51,582 nucleotides of DNA, taken from positions 1-51,582 of the forward strand of contig NZ_BMOM01000023.1 of the NCBI RefSeq assembly GCF_014647075.1. Direction: 5' to 3'. The position numbers were made by a program, and so were the translations under genes. Below are positions 30,540 to 48,100 of the stretch, in pieces; position 1 is the stretch's first letter; each line of letters begins with the position of its first letter. Below the pieces are notes generated by a model that was given only the letters and a program-made list of their open reading frames with translations, made no database searches and was not told the origin of the DNA. This DNA comes from Deinococcus aerophilus (GTDB lineage Bacteria; Deinococcota; Deinococci; Deinococcales; Deinococcaceae).

Positions 30540-30945
30540 CTTTCCGGGTGCTGCCCACCACCGGGCAACTGCGCCGCACGGCTTCCAGCGCGTGGGGGTT
30601 GATGCCGTAGTACGGGGCGATCCCCTTTACGCGGTCGTCGGTACACGCTAGCGCCCCCATCAAGCTGGTGCCCACGCAGAAACCGCTCCCAGCCGCTCCG
30701 GGTCACGCTGTCCAGCCCGCTCAGTCTCTCGGAAGCACGTCCCATGTCCACCCTGGTGTTCCGGCGGATTCGGGAAAATGCCGGACATCCTGCGCGTCAT
30801 GCAGACCGTGCACCTTCGGTGGGTGAAGGGGTCCAGAGCCAGCGCCACATACCCGGTCCGGCGCATTTCCCGACCCCCCCGTTGGGCGGTACAGGTCACC
30901 CGTCGCTGTGCGGTCCTCAGCCCGAAATTCGGTGGTCTGGAGTGA
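30540..30945 (-). pseudogene. Decayed dienelactone hydrolase family gene
   Basis: Pieces of a dienelactone hydrolase appear in order in three minus-strand frames: TTEFRAEDRTATGDLYRP (about 30939-30880, N-terminus), REMRRTGYVALALDPF (about 30870-30812), and GTSLMGALACTDDRVKG with IAPYYGINPHALEAVRRS (about 30675-30550). The about 40-residue segment between the first two pieces, the nucleophile elbow and the C-terminal catalytic Asp/His region are missing. No start or complete frame is present, so it cannot make an enzyme. Confidence 0.6.
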
Positions 30946-31423
30946 AGACGAGATCGCTGGCCGCCGGGAGGAGAGGATCATCTTCCAACCTTTCCCCGGC
31001 ACCCGTTGTCGTCGCTGGTCTGCACCTGAAGGTCTCATCAAATGTCCTTAAAGAAGGACTTTAGCCACAGAATTTTGCTCAGATGAGGAGGCTGGCTGGT
31101 CGCTTCAGCGTTCTTCATGAGCGGCAGACACAGGAGACCTCTTCTTGTGGCCCTACAGAGGTCGTTTTCTCCCGAAAGCATATGACCCGCCATGCTTTAG
31201 ACACAGATTCATCGTGTAATTGGCCCTACATTCACTTCAGGAACATGAAGACTCTTTGAAAGGGTGGCGTTCAAATGTTTGCCGGCTGTCCGGTGGGTAG
31301 GGTGGACTCCTGCGATGCCCGGTTGGCCGTCCTTCGCTGAATGACAAGCACCACGAGAACGCAAAGGAATCAAGCCTTACATCAATGCCAACCGCGGAAA
31401 TCCCATCGTGACTGGAGTGAACC
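30946..31423. other. Non-coding stretch before the exported repeat protein
   Basis: About 480 bases, less GC-rich than its surroundings, with no supportable gene on either strand. It should hold the promoter of the gene at 31424. TAGACA near 31198 and TACATT near 31227 are possible elements, but spacing is not convincing. Confidence 0.3.
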
Positions 31424-32449
31424 ATGAACAAGAATCCCAGAAACATGATTGGTGCCGCTGCACTGAGCGCCGTGCTGTCCATCGCCTCCCTCGCCGCTGC
31501 CCAGACCCAGCAGGCCGTGCTGTCGGGCACGACGAATGGCCTGAGCTGGACGCTGTACGGCCCCGGTGAGCTGAATGGCCTCAGCATGCAGTCCACCACC
31601 CTCAAGGTCGCGGCCCACCCGCAGGCCACGGTGACGGGTGCCAAGTACGACGGAAAGACCGCCATCCTGGCCTTCCGCGTGAATGCTCCGTTGCAGACGG
31701 TCTACTCGTACCACGACCAGCAACTACGCAACCAGGGGTTCCAGCGCACGGCGCAGTCCATGCAGGGCAACGCTGCGCAGGCCACGTATACCCGCAGCGG
31801 CTCGAGCGTGGTCGTCAACCTGACCCGTCAGAACGACAACACCTACCGCGCAACCTTCGACCTCAGCGGGGTCAAGGCCAACATGGCGAACAGCAGCAAT
31901 GCGGTCACGGACACCACAGCAAACAAGGCAAACAACACGTCCAGCAACACGACGAACGCCAACGCCAACAACAACAATGCGGCCGGGACCACGCCGGTCC
32001 TGCCGGTGACCGTGGTGGGCGTGACCAAATTCACGCCGGAGCAGAACGCCAACGCAGGCCGCACCGCGCTGGCCAGTGCCAAGGACTTTGCCGGTGTCAC
32101 TTACGTGCTGTACGGCCCCATCGAGCTGAACAACCTCACGAGCAATCCGGGCACGGTCAGCTTCTCGATCCCGCAGGGCTCCCTGCTGGCCGAGACGGAC
32201 ATCAACGTCGACGGCACCCTGATGGCCCGCATCGCGGGGTCGAACCTGAACCTGCAGCAGGTCATGGACTTCTATGACCGCCAGTTCAAGGCCCAGGGCT
32301 TCACGCTGGTAAACCCCACCGATACCGGGGCCGGGGGAGACTACGCGCTGACCTACATCTACGAGCGTGGTGTGGACAGCCGGGTGTCCTTCAGCGTGGA
32401 GAGGGAGTTCGACACCTACCGTCTGGTCTGGGACTTCCAGCGTTCCTGA
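31424..32449 (+). CDS. Exported protein with two repeats joined by an Asn-rich linker
   Basis: A 341-residue protein with a Sec signal peptide (residues 1-26, cleavage after SLAAA, before QTQQ). Two related domains follow: the first about 30-145 (LSWTLYGPGELNGLSM, later TVYSYHDQQLRNQGFQ, ending YRATFDLSG) and the second about 220-341 (VTYVLYGPIELNNLTS, later VMDFYDRQFKAQGFTL, ending YRLVWDFQRS). The linker (about 155-190) is rich in Asn, Thr and Ala. The duplicated strand-helix-strand units look like a small binding fold; no family named. GGAG lies 6 bases before the ATG. Probably periplasmic or surface-located. Confidence 0.75.
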   Translation: MNKNPRNMIGAAALSAVLSIASLAAAQTQQAVLSGTTNGLSWTLYGPGELNGLSMQSTTLKVAAHPQATVTGAKYDGKTAILAFRVNAPLQTVYSYHDQQLRNQGFQRTAQSMQGNAAQATYTRSGSSVVVNLTRQNDNTYRATFDLSGVKANMANSSNAVTDTTANKANNTSSNTTNANANNNNAAGTTPVLPVTVVGVTKFTPEQNANAGRTALASAKDFAGVTYVLYGPIELNNLTSNPGTVSFSIPQGSLLAETDINVDGTLMARIAGSNLNLQQVMDFYDRQFKAQGFTLVNPTDTGAGGDYALTYIYERGVDSRVSFSVEREFDTYRLVWDFQRS

Positions 32450-32610
32450 GCCTGGAACGTACCAGAGCGGCACAACCAAGGGATGAAGTGAAGGAGGGGT
32501 GGCTCATGCAGGGGCTGCCCCCTTTCATGTGCCTCCGTTCCTGCGATCGCTGGGTGGGAACAGGCGGCTTGACCTGGTGAAGGGAAGGGGCGTGTGCGAA
32601 GGTGTGGCCC

Positions 32611-33546
<936 letters not shown>

Positions 33547-33555
33547 GATACTCAG

Positions 33556-33999
33556 GTGAGTACACTTGACCATGTGGGGAGGTTGCGACGGGTCATCGGC
33601 ACGCGGCCCGTCAATCTCGTGGGTGCGGCGGGCATCGTCACCAATGGGCGCGGCGAAATGCTGTTGCTGCGGCGTGTGGGGGCCAGCACCTCGGGGCTGA
33701 TCACGGGCCTCAGCGAGCTGGGGGAGGCGCTGGAGGACACCCTCAGGCGTGAGGCCCTGGAGGAGGCCGGGCTGAGGGTCGGCGCGGTGGAGCTGCTGGA
33801 ACTGCTCAGCCCCACCGAACTCGCTCAGGTGGCGAACGGCGATGGGTTCTACAGCGACACGGCCCTCTTCCGCGTGACCGAATGGAGTGGGACGCCCGTA
33901 CCGGACGGCGTGGAAATCGCGGAGGCCCGCTTTTTTTCTACCCACGATCTGCCGCCTCTGACCCGGTTGGGCCGCAAGGCCCAGGAGGGGCGGACGTGA
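33556..33999 (+). CDS. Nudix hydrolase (first of tandem pair)
   Basis: A 147-residue Nudix protein. The box reads GLSELGE, seven residues, REALEEAGL (about 51-73), with the catalytic Glu residues present. It shares its layout with the next gene: short N-terminus ending in PVNLVG, then strand, box, and ending TPVPDGVEIAEARFFS. The two are therefore tandem paralogues. GTG start at 33556 with a leaderless -10 box 6 bases upstream and no Shine-Dalgarno sequence. It overlaps the next gene by 4 bases (GTGA). Substrate unknown. Confidence 0.9.
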   Translation: MSTLDHVGRLRRVIGTRPVNLVGAAGIVTNGRGEMLLLRRVGASTSGLITGLSELGEALEDTLRREALEEAGLRVGAVELLELLSPTELAQVANGDGFYSDTALFRVTEWSGTPVPDGVEIAEARFFSTHDLPPLTRLGRKAQEGRT

Positions 34000-34484
34000 A
34001 TTATGTCCGTGATCTGCGCGCCATGATCGGTCATGCGCCCGTCAACTGGGTGGGGGTGTGTGCGCTGGTGCTGAATGCCAGACACGAGGTTCTGCTGCAA
34101 CGTCGAACCGATACCGGGGGGTGGGGAACCCTGGGCGGCGTGGCGGAGCTGGGCGAGGCGTTGGAAGAAACGCTCAGGCGCGAACTGCTGGAGGAGGCGG
34201 GCCTCACGCCCATCACCCCTGAGTTTCTGACAGTCATCAGCGGGCCGCAGACCTATCAGAAGCTGCCTAACGGCGATGAGTTCTATCAGGTGGTGGCCGT
34301 CTATCTGGTGCGGCAGTGGACCGGCACCCCGACTCCCGACGGCGAGGAGGGCACGGAGTTGCGCTTCTTTGGCCTGGAGGAGTTGCCCGTCTCCCTCGGC
34401 CCGGTGGATGGGCAGGCGTTGGCGGGGCTGGGTCGTCTGCAGACAAGCTGGGCAGAGGCGGCTCCAGTCCTGAGCCGGTATTGA
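33996..34484 (+). CDS. Nudix hydrolase (second of tandem pair)
   Basis: A 162-residue Nudix protein starting MNYVRDLRAMIG. The box reads GVAELGE, seven residues, RRELLEEAGL (about 48-70). The GTG start at 33996 overlaps the previous TGA as GTGA and has AGGAGGGG about 7 bases upstream, so it is translated by coupling or its own site, unlike its leaderless neighbour. Paralogue of the preceding gene (shared PVNWVG start, GEALEETLRRE block, and TPTPDGEEGTELRFF). Substrate unknown. Confidence 0.9.
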   Translation: MNYVRDLRAMIGHAPVNWVGVCALVLNARHEVLLQRRTDTGGWGTLGGVAELGEALEETLRRELLEEAGLTPITPEFLTVISGPQTYQKLPNGDEFYQVVAVYLVRQWTGTPTPDGEEGTELRFFGLEELPVSLGPVDGQALAGLGRLQTSWAEAAPVLSRY

Positions 34485-34567
34485 CTCCGACTTGACCTTG
34501 TGCCCACCGGGCCAGTCGTGCCCCCACCTTCGCCGCACCCTGGGCCATGCTTGCCCTTCATCCCCCG

Positions 34568-34835
34568 ATGTTCGTGCGGATCGTGGAACTGGGTGGACCG
34601 CGCGGCTCCGGTGCCTCTGCCACTGCAAAGTGGGTTCTCTGAGAACGGGGCCTACCGCGTGATGAGCGTCCACAATCCCTCGGAGTCCTCGGACGCGTAC
34701 TTCATCCTGCCCAATGACCGCGACGAGCTGTGGTTCGTCTGTCAGCGGCGTCTGCACTTTGTGGAGCTGCACGACACCTCGGGGCACCACCTGGAGTGGC
34801 CGGCCCCCAGGTCGGTTCCGCTTCCCCCTTGCTGA
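34568..34835 (+). pseudogene. Short gene possibly broken by a frameshift
   Basis: Two overlapping plus-strand frames look coding. The first runs from ATG 34568 as MFVRIVELGGPRGSGASATAKWVL and stops at TGA 34640-34642. The second continues with ENGAYRVMSVHNPSESSDAYF, then ILPNDRDELWFVCQRRLHF and VELHDTSG, up to TGA 34833-34835. A single frame change near 34630 would join them into a protein of about 89 residues. Alternatively, only the second frame is real, from ATG 34662 (57 residues). No family known. Confidence 0.4.
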
Positions 34836-34888
34836 CCAGTCCAGTGGGGGAGGCGGATCTGCTCGCGAGCGCCTCGGACTGAGCAGGC

Positions 34889-35641
34889 TCAGGCGTGCCG
34901 GGTCAGGGCTTCCGGGTGCCGGGTCACGGTCAGCCGCGCCCCCACCAGCCGGAAACCGGCCCGCTCCACATTGCGTTCACTGCCACTGCCGGGCGTGACG
35001 AACACGCTGGCCAAGTCCGCTCCGGCCTGCGCCGCCACGTGCAGCCGGTGGGCCAGCAGCGCCGTCTGCACCCCCCGCCTGCGGAACGGGGGCAGGGTGG
35101 CGGTGCCATGAAAGGCGGCCACCCCCTCGCCCATGCTCATCGCGGCCACGGCGGCGGGTTCACCGTCCAGCCACGCCATGAACCGCCGGGTTCCCGGCGC
35201 GCGGGCCACGGCGTCCATGATCGCCTCGGTTCCGGGCCCAAACCCCCGTGCGGCCACGGCCGCCCAGCCGGCAGGTTCCTCCTCCCGGAGGTCGCCGGGC
35301 GGCGCGGCAGGCCGCCGTTTCAGATCATGCACGTAGACATGCAATACGTAGTCCAGCGCGTAGCCGCGTTCGCTCAGGACGGTCCACCCCTGGGGCATGA
35401 AGGCCGAGAGCAGATGGACGGTCTGCGGCTGGCTGTGATGGGCACAGAACACCCCGAAGGCTTCCAGTTCCTGCGCTGTGGGCGGGCGGGTCCCGTCGTG
35501 CCAGGCCGCGTTGATGGGCAGCTCCGGCCCCGCGTGGACCGCGATCAGGGGACCAAAGTGCGCCGTCTCGCCTGTACGGCCATAGCGGGCGTGGGCGGCC
35601 GCCTCCGCGCGGGCCAGCCGTCCCAGCAACTCTGTGTTCAC
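34889..35641 (-). CDS. GNAT-family acetyltransferase
   Basis: A 250-residue protein with a C-terminal GNAT domain (about 115-245). The acetyl-CoA loop reads [33 protein letters not shown], matching the R/Q-x-x-G-x-G/A pattern; motif D/C strands precede it ([20 protein letters not shown]). The N-terminal half (1-110) may be a degenerate GNAT domain or a substrate module. Acceptor not predicted. The GTG start at 35641 follows TAGGGT by 6 bases. It diverges from the CobA-HemD gene 56 bases away. Confidence 0.8.
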   Translation of the reverse strand: MNTELLGRLARAEAAAHARYGRTGETAHFGPLIAVHAGPELPINAAWHDGTRPPTAQELEAFGVFCAHHSQPQTVHLLSAFMPQGWTVLSERGYALDYVLHVYVHDLKRRPAAPPGDLREEEPAGWAAVAARGFGPGTEAIMDAVARAPGTRRFMAWLDGEPAAVAAMSMGEGVAAFHGTATLPPFRRRGVQTALLAHRLHVAAQAGADLASVFVTPGSGSERNVERAGFRLVGARLTVTRHPEALTRHA

Positions 35642-35647
35642 GCCGTT

Positions 35648-35690
35648 ACCCTAGCGTCCCGCACATGTCCCTGCCCTGGCCCGCTAGCCT
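35648..35690. promoter_or_regulatory. Divergent leaderless promoters for GNAT (-) and CobA-HemD (+)
   Basis: TAGGGT on the minus strand (35648-35653) is 6 bases before the GTG at 35641, and TAGCCT on the plus strand (35685-35690) is 7 bases before the ATG at 35698. Confidence 0.5.
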
Positions 35691-35697
35691 GTGCAGC

Positions 35698-37227
35698 ATG
35701 ACCGATGCTCCCGCCTCCTCTTCCCGCGCCTTCGTCTCCCTGATCGGGGCCGGGCCGGGCGATCCTGGCCTGCTTACCCTGCACGGCCAGCGCGCGCTGC
35801 AACAGGCCGACGTGGTGCTGTTCGATTACCTCGCCAATCCCGAACTGTTGCGTCACTGCCCCGAGGCCCGGACCATCTACGTGGGCAAGAAGGGCTTTTC
35901 CGAGTACATCACCCAGGAGCAGATCAATGCGCTGATCGTGACCACCGCGCAGGAGGGGGGCGGTCAGCGGGTGGCCCGCCTGAAGGGCGGCGACGTGTTC
36001 GTGTTCGGACGCGGCGGCGAGGAGGCCGAGGCGTGCGTGGCGGCGGGCATTCCTTTTGAGGTCGTGCCGGGCGTCACAAGTGCCATCGCCGCGCCCGCCT
36101 ACGCCGGGATTCCGGTGACGCACCGCGACGTGGCCCGTTCCTTCGCGGTGCTCACCGGCAACACGCGCGAGGGCGGCGCCCACTACGAACGCCTCTCGGG
36201 CGTGGACACCTTGCTGCTCCTGATGGGCGTGCGCAACCTCGACCAGATCGCGGGCGATCTGATCGCCGCCGGACGTGACCCACAGACCCCCGCCGCCACC
36301 GTGCAGTGGGGCAGCACCCATCAGCAGCGCGTGGCGACCGGCACCCTGGCCACCATCGCGGAGGTGGTGAAGGAGGCGGGCCTGGAAGCCCCCGCCGTCA
36401 CCGTGGTGGGCGAGGTGGTGCGCCTGCGCGAGAAGCTGCGCTGGTTCGACAACGCCCCGGCCTTCGGCGGTCCGCTGAGCGGTAAGACCGTGGCCGTGAC
36501 CCGCACTCGGGACGGAGCGAGCGCCCTGGGAGACGTATTGCGCGCGCGCGGCGCAGATGTGCTGGAGGTGCCGCTGATCCGCTTTGAACCGGCGGCGGAC
36601 GGAGGGGCCGCCGCCCTGTCTGCCCTGCGTGACTTGGAAGGCTGGTTGCTGCTCACAAGCAATCAGGCGGTGACGGCGCTGTTCTCGCTGCTCGACGGAG
36701 CCGGGCTGGATGCCCGCGCCCTGGCCCGCGTGAAGGTGGCGGCTGTGGGCCCCAGCACCGCCCGCAGCCTGCAGGAGCGTGGCGTGCGCGCCGACTTCGT
36801 GCCGTCCACACCCGGCGCGCGCCATCTGGGCGCAGAGCTGCCGGTGCGGGAGGAAGAGGCCGCCCTGCACCTGACCTCGCAGCTGGCCGAGGATGACCTG
36901 CAAAGGGCGCTGGAGGCGCGGGGCCTGGGCTACCGCCGGGCCGAACTGTACCGCACCGAGGCGGCCCGGCCCGACCTCAATGCCCTGGAACGGCTGAAGA
37001 ACGCGGCCGTCATCACCCTGGCCTCGGGCAGCGCGGCCCGCCACCTCGCGGCGCTGGCCTCGGCGGACTTTGACCCGCTGTCTTTGCCCGCCGCCGCGAT
37101 GGGGCCGCAAACGGCCGACGCGGCGCGCGAGGCTGGCTTTACCCGGGTGACGGTGGCCGGGACTGCCAGCCTGGACGCCCTGGCGGACGCCGCAGAGGTG
37201 GCGGCGGGTCAGTCTTCCCGCCAGTAG
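35698..37227 (+). CDS. Fused uroporphyrinogen-III methyltransferase / uroporphyrinogen-III synthase (CobA-HemD)
   Basis: A 509-residue fusion. Residues about 10-250 are an SAM-dependent uroporphyrin-III C-methyltransferase: [48 protein letters not shown] and LLLLMGVRN, giving precorrin-2 for siroheme or cobalamin. Residues about 262-505 resemble HemD, with [16 protein letters not shown] at the start and low conservation typical of that family; it closes the tetrapyrrole ring. The ATG at 35698 fits a leaderless promoter. No other haem or cobalamin gene is next to it. The gene converges on rpoC with a terminator between. Confidence 0.92.
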   Translation: MTDAPASSSRAFVSLIGAGPGDPGLLTLHGQRALQQADVVLFDYLANPELLRHCPEARTIYVGKKGFSEYITQEQINALIVTTAQEGGGQRVARLKGGDVFVFGRGGEEAEACVAAGIPFEVVPGVTSAIAAPAYAGIPVTHRDVARSFAVLTGNTREGGAHYERLSGVDTLLLLMGVRNLDQIAGDLIAAGRDPQTPAATVQWGSTHQQRVATGTLATIAEVVKEAGLEAPAVTVVGEVVRLREKLRWFDNAPAFGGPLSGKTVAVTRTRDGASALGDVLRARGADVLEVPLIRFEPAADGGAAALSALRDLEGWLLLTSNQAVTALFSLLDGAGLDARALARVKVAAVGPSTARSLQERGVRADFVPSTPGARHLGAELPVREEEAALHLTSQLAEDDLQRALEARGLGYRRAELYRTEAARPDLNALERLKNAAVITLASGSAARHLAALASADFDPLSLPAAAMGPQTADAAREAGFTRVTVAGTASLDALADAAEVAAGQSSRQ

Positions 37228-37240
37228 ACCCCGCCCACCA

Positions 37241-37281
37241 GCAAAAAAGCAGCCCCCGCCAGATCTTCGGCGGGGGCTGCT
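37241..37281 (-). terminator. Intrinsic terminator of rpoBC
   Basis: A 13-bp GC stem (37248-37260 with 37269-37281) followed on the minus strand by TTTTTT, 15 bases past the rpoC stop. Confidence 0.92.
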
Positions 37282-37295
37282 CAGTGAAAGGTGGG

Positions 37296-41939
<4,644 letters not shown>

Positions 41940-42002
41940 GGCTTCTCCTAGGAGAGAGGCTTAGGGGGGTGGAGCGTGGCCAGGGTGAAGCGGGGTCGAG
42001 GG

Positions 42003-42040
42003 CCGGGACGGGAGGCGCAGGCGCCTGGCCCCCGTCCCGG
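42003..42040 (-). promoter_or_regulatory. Hairpin in the rpoB-rpoC gap
   Basis: CCGGGACGGG (42003-42012) and CCCGTCCCGG (42031-42040) form a 10-bp stem enclosing a second GC-rich inverted repeat (AGGCGCAGGCGCCT). There is no T tract, so it is more likely an RNA processing, pausing or stability element than a terminator. Confidence 0.45.
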
Positions 42041-42045
42041 GGCAC

Positions 42046-45501
<3,456 letters not shown>

Positions 45502-45683
45502 GCACACCTCGAGGACACCCTGCGTCGTGGTTGCGGCCTTTCGGGGGTATCAAAAGGCGCAATTGGGACCCGCAAACCGCCCGGCTTGCGTCCCTGTCGT
45601 TGAAACTTAGTTGTGAGAACCGGAGAATACCGCTGAGTAGATCAAGAGGCTCCTGCCTGACCCATCCTGGTCGGCCACAGGAA

Positions 45684-45713
45684 AGTATATTTGGTGGCAG
45701 TGCAAAATGTCAA
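45684..45713 (-). promoter_or_regulatory. Sigma-70 promoter of rpoBC
   Basis: TTGACA (45708-45713, minus strand), 18-base spacer, TATACT (45684-45689): a consensus -35 and a near-consensus -10. The predicted 5' leader to the rpoB ATG is about 175 bases. Confidence 0.85.
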
Positions 45714-45819
45714 TAGGGACCGAGGACCATCAGAAACTCGGGTTAGGGATGGCCGTGGTGGGGGCCGTCCGTGGCCTGCGCTGCCGTCTGCAGGTGGGTT
45801 CAGGTAAGCAGATCCAGCG

Positions 45820-46200
45820 TTTTGTAGACGTTCTGGGGGTGGCCCACTCGGGAGCCTGGACTGCGCCCACATCCCAGCTCGGTCATGGCCGGCCACTGTG
45901 CCAGATTTTCTATTCCCTCGGCGGCCACGCTGAGGTTCAGGGCCCGTGCCGCCGCGCTCAGGGCCAGACACCCTGGCGAGATCAGGGGACAGAAGGCGAG
46001 GTACAGCGCGTCCGCCACCGAAGGCGTCTTCACGGCCCCCATGCCCGACTCCAGCACATCAAAGCAGGTGTCGGCCACGGCGTACGTAGGTGCCCACCGC
46101 CAGAGCGATCCAGCGCCACGCCATATTATTGCCCCCGCCACGCCGGGCGGCCAGGACGCAGATGAGGGTGGCCGCGTACATCATGCCCAGAGAGAAGACC
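45820..46200 (-). pseudogene. Remnant of a membrane-anchored GGDEF/EAL (c-di-GMP) gene
   Basis: Minus-strand frames give an N-terminal membrane-sensor piece (VFSLGMMYAATLICVLAARR, about 46200-46140, then WRWIALAVGTY), continuing in a shifted frame as YAVADTCFDVLESGMG and PSVADALYLAFCPLISPG. This is directly followed by ALNLSVAAEGIENLAQ and TELGCG, the end of an EAL domain. The central part, including any GGDEF domain and the EAL catalytic core, is missing. One frameshift (near 46090) and one large deletion make it a pseudogene. Confidence 0.6.
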
Positions 46201-46465
46201 TGCCCCGACCGGCACCGAAACACGCAGCCTCAGCCGTATCCACTCCAGATGGGGCAGCGGAGGATGCCCGTCATGACGTTCCTTTGCGCTTTTCATGCTC
46301 CATCAAGGGACGAGAAGGCTGGCGCGGGAAAGGGGTCGGCAGCGTACCCGTCTCAGGGTGTGCAGCACGTCACTTTCTTATAAGGCGCGGCCCCCGGCAC
46401 GGTGGGTTGAGGGTCTGCAGGGTCAGAGAGGGTGCCTGCGCCCTGAGCTCGGCAGGGCCGCCCTT
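46201..46465. other. Intergenic region upstream of the TPR gene
   Basis: About 265 bases with no supportable gene. The left part may be more of the c-di-GMP pseudogene but has no clear match. The right end contains the TPR gene promoter. Confidence 0.3.
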
Positions 46466-46471
46466 TATCAT
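46466..46471 (+). promoter_or_regulatory. -10 box (TATCAT) for the TPR gene
   Basis: TATCAT lies 7 bases before the ATG at 46479. It overlaps an upstream in-frame ATG (46470), which argues for the downstream start. Confidence 0.45.
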
Positions 46472-46478
46472 GAGGGGA

Positions 46479-47270
46479 ATGGACTTCCTTCAACCCTACC
46501 TGCCCCTGATCTTCAACGTCCTGCGCGTGCTGGCAGTGGTGGGCCTGGTGCATGCCATCGCCACCCGGCAGCCGGTGTTCTGGATGTTTCTGCTGGGGTT
46601 TGGGGCGCTGCTGGGCAGCATCTTCGGCCTGCTGGGCTCGCTGGCCTACACCTTCATGGTGCTGATTCCCAGTCTGCGCGGCAGCACCCGGGTGGCCGGG
46701 CGGGCGGTGGCCCGTGGCGTGGAGGCCTTCAAGCCCCTGGATGTCCGCATCCGGGAGGTCGGCGAGCGCCTGTCCGAGAGCGACACCCTGCAAAACCGCG
46801 CCGATCTGGCCGCACTGCTCGCCCGTGCCGGACGGCGCGACGAGGCACAGGCGACCCTCGATCCTTTGCTGGGGGGCATCTATGCCGACGACCCGGTGGT
46901 GCTGCTCACCAGCGCCGAACTGGATCTGGCGCGCGGCAATCCGGCGGAGGCCGAGGCCCGGCTGAACGCGGTGGACCTCAAGACCAGCGCCGCCACCCGC
47001 ACCCGCGCCCTGACGCTGCTTGCCCAGGCGCAGGCCATGCAGAACAAACCACAGGCCGATGCCACCTACCGGGACGCCATGACGGCGGCCACCACCGAGG
47101 AACCCCGTGCCCGTTACGCGGCTTACCTGATCGCGCAGGGCCGTCAGGCCGAGGCCCGGCAACTGCTCGAGCAGATGGAAAAGACCGAGCGCCGGGCCAC
47201 AGGACTGTACCGCCGTCAGGAGCGCGAGTGGTTCGAGATGGCGGCGGGGTTGCGGCGGGAAGTGAAGTAA
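46479..47270 (+). CDS. Membrane-anchored TPR-like protein
   Basis: A 263-residue protein with an N-terminal hydrophobic region of two helices (about residues 5-25 and 30-65: LPLIFNVLRVLAVVGLVHAI and FWMFLLGFGALLGSIFGLLG), then a cytoplasmic helical part (about 90-255). That part holds TPR-like repeats (LAALLARAGRRDEAQATLDPL, LTSAELDLARGNPAEAEARL, ALTLLAQAQAMQ, RYAAYLIAQGRQAEARQLLEQ). It may scaffold protein complexes at the membrane; no specific role is predicted. It is on the opposite strand to the ribosomal and polymerase genes that flank it. Confidence 0.75.
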   Translation: MDFLQPYLPLIFNVLRVLAVVGLVHAIATRQPVFWMFLLGFGALLGSIFGLLGSLAYTFMVLIPSLRGSTRVAGRAVARGVEAFKPLDVRIREVGERLSESDTLQNRADLAALLARAGRRDEAQATLDPLLGGIYADDPVVLLTSAELDLARGNPAEAEARLNAVDLKTSAATRTRALTLLAQAQAMQNKPQADATYRDAMTAATTEEPRARYAAYLIAQGRQAEARQLLEQMEKTERRATGLYRRQEREWFEMAAGLRREVK

Positions 47271-47614
47271 GGACGGTCCTTCTGCCCGTGACGCTGGCTG
47301 CGTCCCATGAACGCCAGGGCCTTTCCCGCTGATTTTCGGTGACCGGACCGAGCGGCGGGTGAACTTCGGTCCGCGCGGCCCGCTCGAGAAGGCGCACAAA
47401 GCCAGCCCTGAGGGTGACCGTCGGCAGCCCGCACCTGTACGCGGGCAACGGCGCCGCCCTTGAAGCCCAGCTGAACTGGTCCGAAGACATTCGCCCCACG
47501 TGCTGTATGTGGCGGCTCCGGCGTTCATGGCGCGGGTGTAGGGGTGGCCCGCTGTTGACTGTGGGGAGCCCGGCAGGGTGCCATCCAGTGACCGTCACGG
47601 GCAGGACCATCAAC
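47271..47614. other. Intergenic region between TPR gene and rplL terminator
   Basis: About 340 bases. Plus-strand segments such as RVTVGSPHLYAGNGAALEA and QLNWSEDIRP read like coding remnants, but there is no start, no long frame and no recognisable family. Confidence 0.25.
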
Positions 47615-47645
47615 AAAAACCCCCCGGCCACAAGGGCCAGGGGGC
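47615..47645 (-). terminator. Intrinsic terminator after rplL
   Basis: A stem of about 10 bp with one G-T pair (within 47620-47645), then TTTTTG on the minus strand (47615-47619 complement), 20 bases past rplL. Confidence 0.85.
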
Positions 47646-47665
47646 TGCACACCCGGTTGGGGGAC

Positions 47666-48028
47666 TTACTTGAGTTCGACCTTGGCGCCGGCGGCTTCCA
47701 GCTGGGCCTTCATCTTCTCGGCCTCGTCCTTGCTGATGCCTTCCTTCAGGGCGCCGCCCTTCTCGGACAGGTCCTTGGCTTCCTTCAGACCCAGGCCGGT
47801 GATGGCGCGGATTTCCTTAATGACGTTGATCTTGCTCGCGCCGGCGTCCACCAGCACCACGTCAAATTCGGTCTTCTCTTCGGCGGCGGCAGCGGGGCCA
47901 GCGGCGGGGCCGGCGGCGACCGCAGCAGTGACGCCCCACTGCTCTTTCAGACCGTCGATCAGGTCCGCGAGTTCCATGATGGTGAGAGTTCCGAGTTGGT
48001 CGATCAGAGCCTGTTTGTCGTATGCCAT
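47666..48028 (-). CDS. rplL: Ribosomal protein L7/L12
   Basis: A 120-residue stalk protein. It has the N-terminal dimerisation helices ([24 protein letters not shown]), an Ala/Gly/Pro hinge (about 36-50), and the C-terminal factor-binding domain ([37 protein letters not shown]). It binds L10 in several copies and recruits GTPase factors. The ATG at 48028 has GGAGG 9 bases upstream. It is last in the ribosomal unit; transcription then ends, separating it from rpoB. Confidence 0.98.
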   Translation of the reverse strand: MAYDKQALIDQLGTLTIMELADLIDGLKEQWGVTAAVAAGPAAGPAAAAEEKTEFDVVLVDAGASKINVIKEIRAITGLGLKEAKDLSEKGGALKEGISKDEAEKMKAQLEAAGAKVELK

Positions 48029-48100
48029 GTTGGTGTTCCTCCAGAGGTGGATTGGTAAAGCGGTTGAGGGAAAATGCTGAGGGGTGAAGGGGGAGAGGGC

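Noticed and set aside
32480..32530. Terminator hairpin after the exported repeat protein
   Set aside because: The potential stem (GAAGGAGGGG with CCCCCTTTC) has several mismatches and a short T tract; too weak to list.
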